Origin: Ligustrum vulgare
Lineage: Eukaryota; Streptophyta; Magnoliopsida; Lamiales; Oleaceae
Assembly (NCBI GenBank): GCA_963555705.1
Contig: OY743184.1
Span: 26,374,639 to 26,438,638, forward strand
Reading direction: 5' to 3'
Length of the DNA stretch: 64,000 bases
The first letter of the stretch is position 1; each line of letters starts with the position of its first letter. The notes beneath the pieces are model-generated. The model was given only the letters and a program-made list of their open reading frames with translations. It was not told the origin of the DNA and ran no database searches. Both the position numbers and the translations under genes were made by a program. This document shows positions 12,218 through 21,657 of the stretch, in pieces.

Positions 12218-12594
12218 CTAAAGAAATGAACTTGAAGATCAATTTCTTTTATGTAAAAGAAAGATAAAGGAAAATAAAAAACATAGTAAAACTGAATCAC
12301 TAATTACCTATCAAAGGAAAAATGGAGAAATCACAAAATTTATGCAACATATACAGAAGGCTAAGAGAAGGATGGTAAAACAAGACAGTAATGAATCGAT
12401 TCTGCCATAGTTTGTTCTGTATTTGTTTTTTTTTCAAGAGAAAAGCCGAATTCCAAGAGACTTATTGGGAAAACAAAATCTAGTAACAAATTTATCTATT
12501 TTTTTAAAATCGGATGTACAATTTACAGATCCCATCATTTTTATTGCACTCTTCCCCTTCAATGATGGTGGTGCTAAGAGGCACACCTGCAAGA

Positions 12595-12675
12595 GTGGTG
12601 AGGCCATGTTCCATGTTTCAACTTATGAAATTACCCTCATCGGGTACCGAATTTTCAATGCTTGCTCTTCGTTCT
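12595..12675 (-). pseudogene. Possible first coding exon of a captured gene
   Basis: On the minus strand an acceptor (CTTCACAG near 12676) is followed by a leader with ATG giving MEHGLTTLA, ending at a GTGTG donor near 12588. To its right, 12690-13070 looks like an intron plus 5' UTR. A short 5' gene piece is likely; the product is unknown. Confidence 0.3.
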
Positions 12676-12985
12676 GTGAAGTATGAATCAGAAAAGAAAT
12701 CAAGAAACAGAAACTGCAACACGCATAAATAACAAAGAAATGCACACAAAAAAAAAAATTCATAAAGGACTGGAAACTGAAACCAAGAGTTAATCAAAGT
12801 TAATAATACAGATTCATAATTTAACATATTCCAACATTTTTATGCACACAACAAAGAAGAAGAACAGGAAAAAAGAAATCGTGAAGCAATGGAAATGGTA
12901 ATCAGAATCAAAATTGACTTATCTGAGCTCAGAATCGGAGGCGATGGGATGCTAGTTTTGAATCTACATTTGCAGTGAGAGAGGG

Positions 12986-13010
12986 TGGCGTGGCGTGGCG
13001 TGGCGTGGGA
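12986..13010. repeat. (TGGCG)n pentanucleotide repeat
   Basis: Five near-perfect TGGCG units in a row, in the leader-like part of the captured fragment. The local GC content is far above the surroundings. Confidence 0.9.
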
Positions 13011-13319
13011 CGGTGCGTTGCCCGACGGGCCGGAGTTCAATTGGCGCTATGGATTTTGAAAATAGGAAGAACGTCAGCTGTGCAGCGTTTGATTTCAAAA
13101 GGTAAAGGGCAAAATCTGATTTCAAAAAAGTACCGAGAAATTTCTTTTTTACTGCTTTTCACGAGGAACTGAAAACACTGCACATACAAAAAAAAATTAT
13201 TGTATTTTTTTCCAGATATTATTAATAAAAAATGTCTTGGGAGGGAAAATAAGGTCAGATATTTCATTTTCAAAACAAAGTAAAAGAAGTTTTGGAGGGA
13301 AACTTAGGAGGGAAAACTA

Positions 13320-13354
13320 AAGCTACTATCCTTCTTTTATATTAAGAAGATAGA
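13320..13354 (-). other. Possible Helitron 5' terminus (minus strand)
   Basis: Read on the minus strand from 13354 the sequence begins TCTATCTTCTTAATATAAAA and is preceded by A. Plant Helitron 5' ends commonly start TC, followed by such an AT-rich, TATAAAAGAAGG-like stretch. It would bound the gene-fragment region to its left. No partner CTRR end was found, so this is a suggestion only. Confidence 0.35.
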
Positions 13355-13738
13355 TATGAAATTGAGTGTATAGCATCCAAATTTGACAAGTTGACAGGTC
13401 TATCTACACTACTATACACGTATTACACAATACAACAAGGTAAAATGTTTTTCCATTAGTGATATTCTATACAAATTTCCTACCATGCAGGGAGCCCTCT
13501 CATCCAAAAAATGGACAATCAATGAGAAGCATATTGCAGGCATTTCATACGAAAGGTTGGGAAAAATGTTTGGGGGCGGTAGCCCCCTGCCCCATAGTTT
13601 CTTCCTTGTCGGCATATACCATTGGCGCATGTTACATCTAAAATCTACTAGTGTGATTTGGGACTTTGGTCTACTTAGTTTTTTGGTACGACTAGGTAAA
13701 CGTTTGGAGAGGATGCCCTTGGGGCACAGAACATATAG

Positions 13739-13891
13739 ATGGTCGAAGATGCAAGAAGATTGGGTGCTGCATCACAAGTTACAGGCAAAGGAGTTGCTGT
13801 CATTGTTTCCTGCCCCAAAGGGCCTTCACATGTACTACTTTTGGAGGTTGCGTGCAAAAAAGCTGGCCTAAGTTATGTCAGCTTTTTCTAA
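13739..13891 (+). CDS. Possible terminal exon of an unidentified host gene
   Basis: An open frame of 50 codons starts right after TATAG (possible acceptor, or ATG at 13739-13741) and stops at 13889-13891. It reads DARRLGAASQVTGKG, then VSCPKGPSHVLLLEVACKK, ending YVSFF. The next ~250 bases are T-rich and look like a 3' UTR. A longer overlapping frame (13485-13871) has much less natural composition. I cannot name the family. Upstream exons may lie left of the captured-fragment region, which would then sit in an intron. Confidence 0.4.
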   Translation: MVEDARRLGAASQVTGKGVAVIVSCPKGPSHVLLLEVACKKAGLSYVSFF

Positions 13892-14221
13892 ATGAAGTTG
13901 ATCTTGAAACTGTGTCATCAAAATGAAGAGTAGGAGAGGATTTTTATTGCATTGCTAGGTGTTCTGATTGAAGGCATGGCTCATTTATGACAGGACATGA
14001 AAAATTTAGCCAACTGTACAGAATAATATACCGTGATGGTTCTGTTCTGTACTTGGTCAGATCGCGATTTTAGTATGTTCAACATTGCAATGTATCAGTA
14101 AAGAATTTACCTAGTAAAAATTTCAATTCTCGTCATAGGAACTCGTATCTGGCGACAAACCTTTTAAGGCACCTTTACAAACAGGGTTGAACTGTTGAAG
14201 AGTACTGGATATTGAAAAATA
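13892..14221. other. Non-coding, 3'-UTR-like stretch
   Basis: No open frame of note. T-rich with mixed sequence, fitting the 3' UTR and downstream flank of the exon ending at 13891. Confidence 0.3.
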
Positions 14222-14393
14222 AGCCTCTGTTTGGCGACTTAATAGTCGTCGTTAGTTTTCATTATTTGTATTTCTAAATAGAATGTGGTTAAAGTTTGGT
14301 TTCGAAAAATTTGTGATTAAATAGTGATATTGAAAATTGTAATGTTCATATATATTATTATAACTATTTTACCGAACACATACTAAGTTAAAA
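14222..14393. mobile_element. MITE-like element of the GCCTCTGTTTGG family
   Basis: It starts AGCCTCTGTTTGGCGACTTA and ends with CCGAACACATACTAAG, an imperfect inverted pair. Inside are AT-rich blocks shared with the element at 16594-16756. No coding capacity. Confidence 0.5.
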
Positions 14394-14442
14394 TTTGATG
14401 CATCACAGTAACTGACGCTCACCATTGACATAAGCATCCAAA

Positions 14443-14718
14443 CTATCTCAAAACACAGCGAGATCATAAACCAACATCCCTCAAAGCCCACTATGATTAA
14501 CGGTAAAGAAACTGCAAAATAAACATGCAAAGACCAAATATTATCGAAAAACCCTCTATGATTAACAATAGAGAAAACATTTATCTCAAAACACAACGAG
14601 ATCATAAACCAACATCCCTCAAAGCCCACTATGATTAACGGTAAAGAAACTGCAAAATAAACATGCAAAGACCAAATATTATCGAAAAACCCTCTATGAT
14701 TAACAATAGAGAAAACAT
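14443..14718. repeat. Recent tandem duplication, two 138-bp units
   Basis: The unit starting ATCTCAAAACACA (14445 and 14583) is repeated with only about one difference, so the duplication is young compared with the surrounding decayed repeats. A 120-codon open frame on the minus strand is a by-product of this duplication. Nothing identifiable lies at 14881-15044. Confidence 0.9.
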
Positions 14719-14732
14719 TCTCTCTCTCCACT

Positions 14733-14881
14733 TTTCAACCATTGACGCAAGCATCCAAACTTTCTATCCGCACATTTTCTCTCTCCAATTTTCAACCATT
14801 TATTTTACCTTAAAAACATAAAAAACATATTTTTAAACACAACTGTTTTTAAACTCGACTTTTGACTTTTGACTTTTGACA
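14733..14881. mobile_element. MITE-like fragment ending in a TTTTGAC triplication
   Basis: It contains the family's TTTTCTCTCTCCAATTTTCA block and ends in three TTTTGAC heptamers (14861-14881). One end resembles the other copies; the left end is ragged. Confidence 0.4.
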
Positions 14882-15044
14882 GGCAAAAACATTAATACAA
14901 ATTGAACAGCTGAATTGGATATTTTTTTACCCCTTTCTTTGCAGCCTTCTTAATCACAAAACAGATCAATTACAAACCCTAATTGCACCTACAGTTGAAA
15001 CAATATATATTCTTGGATAGATGATACAAATTCCTAGAATAAAC

Positions 15045-15687
15045 CTACTGTTCAGATAATACTTCCATGACCTCGCGCGCGGACGATTCCCAAATCGGAA
15101 GCTCAGTGAATTGCTGCTTCAATCTCTCCTCTTGGGCACTGCACAAAGCTTCTGCTAAATCGCAAAGAATCGAGACGTCTCGAATTATCGCCTCTTGTGC
15201 TTCAGCCTATCAATTGAATAAACAAAATTCCTATAAATTAGGTGATATGCCGGAAACTGAAACCCTAGAATAGATCGAGTATTACCTGATAGTAGAGCTC
15301 GTCAATGAGTGGCTGGTGGGTGAAATCCGACGTGGGCTGTGGCGACGGTTGATTTGAACTACTGGCTCCATCAAAACAACTCGTGGAAGTGGAACTCACT
15401 TCTCGACGCTTATGCATTTGTACATTAGCGTTTTCTTGCATTTCCTTCGAGGTGTTCGACAATATTTCCCACTGGCAGATTTCTTTCAAGTACTTTTCTT
15501 TGAGTTTGAGGAGAGCCCTTTTCTTCCTCCGACGACGGTGCCTTTCTTCCACCGCCGGATCTGGCGGATGAGGAAGTGCTACGGAGGAGGTGGGCTCGAG
15601 GCGGGGTCGCTTCTTACGCTTGTATACAAAGCCTTCGTCGTTTATTAGTTCCCATTCCTCATCGTTTTCCCGTTGTGCTGTAGACAT
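15045..15687 (-). CDS. Intact two-exon host gene, uncharacterised 187-residue protein
   Basis: Exon 1 runs 15687-15286 (ATG at 15687, 134 codons) and ends LIDELYYQ at a GTAATA donor. Exon 2 runs 15206-15045, starting AEAQEAIIRD after a TTGATAG acceptor and ending EVMEVLSEQ with TAG at 15047-15045. Both junctions are phase 0 and the frame is uninterrupted. The N-terminus reads EWELINDEGFVYKRKKRPR, which resembles small uncharacterised plant proteins with an EWEL..D.GFVYKRKKR start. A basic stretch (ERHRRRRKKRALLKLKEKYL) suggests a nuclear signal and a helix that may form a coiled coil; a Ser/Pro-rich linker follows. Exon 2 is mostly helical. No catalytic motif is seen. The higher GC content and clean introns set it apart from the transposons around it. 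The function is unknown. Confidence 0.8.
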
Positions 15688-15815
15688 GAGGTCGGCTTCT
15701 AAATCCGAGCGGGAAAAAAATGAAAAATCAAGACAGACAAAAAGAGGGAGGGATTCAACGAAAATTTGAATCGAAATGAAGATCTGGAATCCAATTCTGG
15801 CTTCGATGGTCTTTA

Positions 15816-16530
15816 GTGCATCTCCAATCCTAACCCAAATTTGGGATAAAATTTCAAATTTGAGGTAAAATCTTCTCCAATGGTACCCCTATTCTCACCC
15901 CAAATTTGGGGTTATGAATAGTGCAACCCTAAATTTGAGATTCCCCAAATTTAGGATTGGCCTTAATTAATTACCAAATTCTCATTTTCTTATTTAATTT
16001 AAATGTTAAACATTATTAATTAGTTTAATAATTTGTTGTTATGGTAATTATCTTAATTGTAAATATTATAATAATAATAATTATTATTATTTAATAATTA
16101 TTGTTGTAATTCTATAATTGTTAATTTAATTTAATATTGTTACAAAATCGGCACGGATTAGTTTGAATAATTAAAAATACTGAAATTTTATTTTCAAAAC
16201 TAACGACGACATATGTCAAATGAAGTTACATATGCAACAATATCGTTTAATTTAGGGAATTTGTAGTCACTAGGCGTATTTTGTTGTTCAACTTAGACTT
16301 TTTTTTCCCTGACAAAAATTACTATTTTTAATTTGGTCCATTCTACGCATTAGTTATTAATTTAAATTAAAGTTATTAATTAATAAATTTATAATCAATG
16401 TATAATTATTAAAAAATTAGAAGAAAATTGGGTACTATTCATTTAACCCTGGTTGGAGATAAAATTTGAGTCTACCCCAAATTTGGGGTAAAGGTTAACC
16501 CAAATTTGGAGTAAACCATCGGAGATGGCC
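15816..16530. mobile_element. PIF/Harbinger-like non-autonomous element, 715 bp, TSD TTA
   Basis: Terminal inverted repeats GTGCATCTCCAAT and GGCCATCTCCGAT lie inside a perfect 3-bp duplication TTA (15813-15815 and 16531-16533). The subterminal parts hold many copies of CCAAATTTGGGGT in both orientations, enough to fold the ends together. No transposase is present. A 3-bp TWA target and short TIRs fit PIF/Harbinger. A second copy lies inverted at 56705-57433. It sits 128 bp upstream of the start codon of the intact minus-strand gene. Confidence 0.85.
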
Positions 16531-16593
16531 TTACGTTCCTATACATAAAAAAAAATTGTGTGCAAGAGAGAGGTAAGAGAAACTTAGAATGTG

Positions 16594-16756
16594 TTTGGCA
16601 AACATGTTTTTAAACATGTTTTTTCTACACAATTTCCTAAATCACTTTTTAATCACACACATTTTCTCTCCAATTTTCAACCACACATTTTACCTAGAAA
16701 ATATAAAAAAACATGTTTTTAAACAATTTTTTTTTTTTTAAGAAACAGAGGCTTAG
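16594..16756. mobile_element. MITE-like element, ~163 bp
   Basis: Starts TGTTTGGCAAACATGTTTTT and ends AAGAAACAGAGGCTTAG, with long inverted subterminal stretches around CATGTTTTTAAAC and a TTTTCTCTCCAATTTTCAACC core. It is the best-bounded copy of the family seen throughout this window. Confidence 0.6.
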
Positions 16757-17177
16757 TATCCTCCTTTCTCCACTATAAACTCAAAATCTAATACCCAATG
16801 AAAAGTTCCCAGGCACATCCCAACAAGTAAAGATTGGGAATTCACAAACGCTAACAGTGCAGAGATCACAGTTTCAAATCCTAGGTCCTTTGTCAATCCA
16901 ATGGTGGTACTCAAACCTTAGCCAACTTGATGCAAAATCTACGATTTACATCATCTACCAATCCTCTATTAAGGGACGATAGGGGAACCAAAGGTTGACG
17001 CTCAACCTAATACCGGTGAAAAAGTAGCTTTCACATTAAAGAAATAAATCAGAGTGTATACTCAATTTCTAATATTATCACTTGAAAGTAAGGATTAAGG
17101 CTTAATACGTAATAGATTGGTTATGCATATGGTACTATAAAATTTAGACGATATATGTATATATATGACATTTACAG
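16757..17177. other. No gene seen
   Basis: Mixed sequence left of the lipase exon; the part next to 17177 should be the lipase intron. I see no upstream lipase exon here. Confidence 0.4.
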
Positions 17178-17456
17178 GATCTCTACAAGAAAGGAGCAAG
17201 GACATTTTGGATACACAACACAGGTCCTATAGGATGTTTGCCGGTAAACACAATTAAAGTCCAAGATCCTCCGCCCAGGTATCTTGACGAGCATAGTTGT
17301 ATCGAAAGCCAGAATAATATGGCTCGCCAATTCAATAAACACCTCAAGGTCGAAATTGTGAAGCTAAGGACACAACTTTCTGAAGCTGCAATAATATATG
17401 TGGACATGTACACTGCAAAGTATGAACCAATAAGCAATGCCAAAAATGAAGGTAAC

Positions 17457-17614
17457 TGTACAAAATATAAAATATGGAAGTAAAATTTTATTATTCAAAT
17501 GTTTGGTAAAAAGATTACAATGCTTAAGACTATTTATAGAAAATTAACAAGCTAAATCTAACAACTAATTCTAGATGAATCTAGAATATTCTAACTCTAA
17601 CAAATATCTCAACA
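17457..17614 (-). repeat. 3' LTR of the element in the lipase intron
   Basis: 158 bp; on the minus strand it begins TGTTGAGATATTTGTTAGAG and ends TGTACA. It holds a TATA-like CTATAAATAG box. The first 83 plus-strand bases are identical to 19617-19699. Confidence 0.88.
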
Positions 17615-19616
17615 TCCCCCCCTCAAGTTGGAAGTTATATGAAATATAACTCCAACTTGAACGTATTAAAAAAAATACAATGTAAAATTCTCATAAAATC
17701 CCCCTTTAATACTAAGAAGGGATCATCAATCTTCAAATCTTCAAACCAGCTACAATCAGCCGATCAATTTTCTTTCAATTGCAGATTTCCTGCATCAACT
17801 CCAATTTCGGAGCAAAATTTTCAAACTCCAATTCGGAGCAAATTTTTTTAAACTCCACTTTGGAGCAAATTCTTCAAATTCCAGATTACTGGAATAATTC
17901 AATTTCTTTAGATGAATTCATTCATCTATTTTCAATCTTGATTCAATTTTGAATCAAACCCACTTCTCATGTGAGCAATTTCAAACACCCAATATAGGCC
18001 AATTCAAAAAAAAAATCCCAAAATTCAATTTTTAGAAATTTGGGGGTTAAAATCAATGATCTAGAAATTCTGGGACCAATTTGCAATTTTCCAATTCTAG
18101 GGCTACTCTGCACCAACTTCAAATATTCAGGGACCAACTTCAGCAAATATACTGTCAGGTCCATCTTTCACAAAATAAAACTACATGGACCAATTAAATC
18201 AGATCCAAAACCTTTAGGGACTTGTCTTCAATTTTTGAAAATTTGTGAATGAAAAATAATTCATCCAAGTTCACCATTTTCTGACTCCACATCAAAACCC
18301 CCGCTGCTGGCCTCCAATCGCAGACTACCGCCGCCACCTCCCGCAGCCAACCATTCATCGGAAATTTCGAGGAACACACATTTACAGTTTCTTCTTAACT
18401 GACTAACCTCAAATCTGAAGTCGGTTTACTGAAAAGTATTCTGGAATTTTCTCGATCTGAAGACGCAGACTGCTGCCGATCACCTTCTTCGTTTCTCCGG
18501 TCACTTGCTGGCATAATCACACAAAATTTTCATCATCAGATTTTCAATTCTCGAATCTAACTTCAGGAACATATAACCCAGTATACTCCACACATAGCAC
18601 TGGCGCGACCACTACAGCCGGCTTGCTCTGAACAAGCTGTCATCAAACCTCCAAGTTCTTAGCACATGTTTAAACGGCTAAGTCAAATTTGAACAATGAC
18701 AAGTCAGAGGTTGATTTATTTGCTACCCAGCATGCCCTCTCTTCTGCTATATCTTCAACTCTTTGCTGCTCCTCAGCCTGACCACAATGAATCTGATTTC
18801 ATCTCCTCATTCTCCATCTTTGCCTGACAAAATTTGTAGGTCAAAATGTTTCAGCTGCTGTATACTCTGTTCCTCACAATTTGTTCAACTCAAAATTTTT
18901 AGTGGCGCCATCTCCGCTTCTAACTACATCTTATCCGCCTGTGAACGGTGGCGAGAACTCGCCTTGTCTAGCCTCGCCGTTGATTCTATTTTGCCTGACT
19001 CGGACTATAACTTGGAGGATGGAGTCTTCTTTCTATTCTCAATTCAATCCACAAAATCACCATTCAGATTCTAATATGACTTCACTGTCATTTTCACAAT
19101 CTCAGCGCCGGGGCCTCAAATTCCAGATTCCAAAACATTAGAAGCAAAAAACCGCTGCATCGTCTCTCATTCATACACAACAAGCTGAGGCTATGGAATT
19201 CGCTTTAGAAGGCAGACAAGTATTTTAGTTTCTCCTCAATATTCCAGATCTAAATCTGATCCACTCATCTGATTCGCCTGATCCATTCACCTAATTCAAT
19301 CTACATTCATCATCTTCATTCATCTGACTGTGTAAGCAGCTTCCCTTGCCACAATCTTCATGTGACCAACGAATTCAACTGAGCATTTTGTTTGCTACTC
19401 AGCTCAATGACCGAGATTCCAGATCTAGATCCATATTTGTTTAAGCAAGCTGGTTCATCTTCGAAATCTTATCCGAACAGAAGTAATACAAACTAAAAGC
19501 TAAAAGAAGAATAAAATCTGAAAAGAGAAAAAAATCTTGCCGGACGAGCGGCGCACCGCCGCTCGCCGGTGACCGGAAAACTTATAACCCTACCAAGACC
19601 TTATGCTCTGATACCA

Positions 19617-19699
19617 TGTACAAAATATAAAATATGGAAGTAAAATTTTATTATTCAAATGTTTGGTAAAAAGATTACAATGCTTAAGACTATTTATAG
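19617..19699 (-). repeat. Truncated 5' LTR of the same element
   Basis: 83 bp identical to 17457-17539, directly joined to lipase exon sequence at 19700. The remaining LTR half, the target duplication and the lipase splice acceptor are all absent, so one deletion or rearrangement removed them together. Confidence 0.88.
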
Positions 19700-19980
19700 T
19701 TTGAGGACCCTTCCCAAATCTGCTGCAGTTATCATGAGTATGATGTTTTTTGCGGGTCTAAAGGACACTTAGACGGGGCTGAAGATTTGGCTGGTTCTTG
19801 TGCAAAGCCTTCTGAAGTAATTTGCTGGGATGGAGTTCACTATACTGAAGCTGTAAATCATTGGATTTTTAAACGCATAATCAACGGTTCACTATCCGAT
19901 CCATCAACCGCTGTCACAGAAGCATGTCTCATATGAAAATGGGACACCTTTGAATCGATTTGTTGTCACAAAACTTGTCA

Positions 19981-20501
19981 GAGCATCCACAATGAATTAG
20001 CTAAATTTAATTAGCCATATAAGCAAAAAATTATATGTTAAGTTACACATATATATTAAAGTTAAGTTCTAACTATTGTTAATGGATGTGTTAAATTTTA
20101 GCTAACCTCAAGAATATGATAAATACTTATTTTAAATAGCAAAAGTTTATATATTAATATTGTACTCATTTTGAAGATCTCATTAAATCATACAACGTGA
20201 AATCAACAAAATTAATTTTTTTATCGATATTATAATATTTAAGAAGAAATATGAAAAGATATAATCATATAAATATGGGATATGGTGGTGAATGTTGGGG
20301 GTGGGTGGTGAGAGATGACATGGATTGGACAAAGACGTTAACAAATGTCACCTCATCAATTAACTTGTTAGCTGGATTTTACAAATAAGTTATGTGTAAC
20401 CTTTAACTTGTGAGTTAACACATTCTTTGTAGATATAAATTAAATTTTTTACTAACTTATTCAACTAACATATACTTTTAAATCGTCTATTGTGGATGCT
20501 C
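19981..20501. mobile_element. MITE, 521 bp, TIR GAGCATCCACAAT
   Basis: GAGCATCCACAATG at the left and TATTGTGGATGCTC at the right are inverted. The flanking bases TCA and TTA could be a mutated 3-bp TTA duplication, which would fit PIF/Harbinger. The interior is AT-rich and non-coding. It lies 44 bp after the lipase stop codon. Confidence 0.7.
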
Positions 20502-20504
20502 TTA

Positions 20505-21480
20505 CAAACTATTTCTACACTAGTCGAAAGTCAAGAATTAATTAGTCAAAGTCAAATGTTCAAATAATCAAGTCAAATAAGGAATTAGATTAAACAAATA
20601 GTTTTATCGGGACTTAAATTTTAATTACAAAAGTTTGAGGGTTAAGATAATAGAACATAGGAATTTAAAGATTTAATTTTCAATTATTGAAAGTTAAGAA
20701 TTTAATCTTATATTTTTATGAAGGTATGGGGACTAGGCTTGCAAGTATGCCATATTTAATCATTTAAATGGATAGATTGTGCTTCATTTCTCATTTAAAA
20801 GAAAAAAAAAGGTCAAGATAGAGATGGCCATGGGCCGAGCCGAGTCAGCTCAGCTCTTGGCTCGGTGTGCTCAGCTCTTCAAATAGATGAGTCGAGCCAC
20901 GAGCTCATTTGGGAAGTGACGAGCCGAGTGCATGGCTCAATTTTTTTCCTTACTCTCTCTTATGTCAATTAAGTCGGTAGTTAAAATACTTGAAGTCTTG
21001 AATATTAATATTAATGATATATAATTATATATAAATTTGTAATTAGTTATGTAATAAATAAATTAATAAGTAATGTTAGATTGTTATTTGTTACTTGTTA
21101 CTTGTCAGTGAATGAAATTGAAAACCGAAATGATGAATTATAATTTATAAGTTTATAATGTGAGTAAAAACTTGTTCAAATAATCAAATCTCCAATTATA
21201 ATTTGAAAAGACAAAAACTAAAATTGAGTAAATAAATTAAATTTTAAAAGTTTAAAAAATAAAACCCTCCTCCTTTTTTCAGGGTTTGGGACCGGTTACT
21301 AAATTAAATAATTGAATTTTCTAGCAGGTGGAGTTAAAATTATGCACGAACAATTTTTTACGTATACAATTTTTGTTTTAAAATCAATATTGTATTTTAT
21401 TTTATATAAAGAAATTAAAAGTTTAAAGTTAAATATCATTTACCTGATTGCATGCAATTTCGACATACTTATGTTGTATG
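20505..21480. other. No gene; possible transposon end near 20823
   Basis: Mostly AT-rich, non-coding sequence. At 20823-20935 a GC-rich patch with repeated GAGCC/GGCTC words begins AGATGGCCATGGGCCGAGCC and resembles a hAT-type terminus, but no partner end was found. Confidence 0.3.
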
Positions 21481-21657
21481 CGTAAATTAGCGTCTTTCTA
21501 ATCTTTGACACACATTAACACTTTCAAAATATCTTATTTGAGTCAACTCCTGACTTCTGACAAAATCATTTCATCTGCACTAAAAGTAGACTTCGAAGCT
21601 ACCGTGCTAACCGGAGGTGTTAGTAGACCTTTTGCTATGACGGAAACAATCGGGTAT
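21481..21657 (-). pseudogene. hAT transposase C-terminal (dimerisation) relic
   Basis: The minus strand reads SVIAKGLLTPPVSTVASKST, then FSADEMILSEVRS and, after stops, LMCVKD. This is the hAT dimerisation block, where PVSTVASESAFS is nearly invariant. Two in-frame stops follow. The block is cut at 21657/21658 by the LTR of the Gypsy relic; the N-terminal part of the transposase is not seen on the other side, where the retroelement is itself truncated. Confidence 0.8.

Larger units (their letters stand above)
10286..13354 (-). other. Region of minus-strand host-gene fragments (possible gene-capturing Helitron)
   Basis: This AT-rich stretch holds several exon-like blocks, all on the minus strand: 12595-12675 with an ATG, 12084-12217, the kinesin-5 exon 11685-11761, and a block near 10316-10470. 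They come from no single gene I can recognise, and they lack long open frames. The right end at 13354 reads on the minus strand as a plant Helitron 5' end (see 13320-13354). Several unrelated gene pieces in one orientation fit Helitron gene capture. The matching 3' end was not found. The rest of the interval shows no gene. Confidence 0.4.
17457..19699 (-). mobile_element. Non-coding LTR retroelement (TRIM/LARD-like), 5' LTR truncated
   Basis: Minus-strand order: partial 5' LTR 19699-19617, primer site TGGTATCAGAGC directly inside it (19616-19605), a 2 kb interior without gag or pol, polypurine tract AACTTGAGGGGGGA (about 17628-17615), and full 3' LTR 17614-17457 (158 bp, TG..CA). The primer site fits initiator tRNA-Met, as in Copia elements. 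The 5' LTR is cut at its CTATAAATAG box and lacks about 75 bp, so no target duplication remains. The interior (17620-19600) has several short open frames but nothing recognisable. Confidence 0.85.
17178..19936 (+). pseudogene. GDSL esterase/lipase, last two exons only, split by a retroelement
   Basis: Exon 17178-17451 (after acceptor TTTACAG, donor GTAACT) encodes FWIHNTGPIGCLPV, then a stretch ending VDMYTAKYEPISNAKNEG. This is the family's GPxGC region with the following helix. The final exon-like block 19700-19936 encodes CCSYHEYD, then CWDGVHYTEAVNHW, which contains the catalytic Asp-x-x-His, and stops at 19934. GDSL lipases are usually secreted serine hydrolases of about 370 residues; the N-terminal GDSL serine block is missing. 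The intron holds the LTR element 17457-19699. The exon 1 block ends in phase 1, but the base before 19700 gives no acceptor that restores the frame: splicing at TATAG leads straight to a TGA. The gene fragment is therefore dead. Confidence 0.9.

Noticed and set aside
13485..13871. 128-codon plus-strand frame
   Set aside because: The overlapping frame ending at 13891 has more natural protein composition and a splice-like start, and is followed by a UTR-like stretch.
14369..14731. 120-codon minus-strand frame with an internal repeat
   Set aside because: It results from the 138-bp duplication, a multiple of three; no domain and no support from splicing.
20823..20935. GC-rich GAGCC/GGCTC patch as a full transposon
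   Set aside because: Only one possible end is visible, with no inverted partner and no target duplication.
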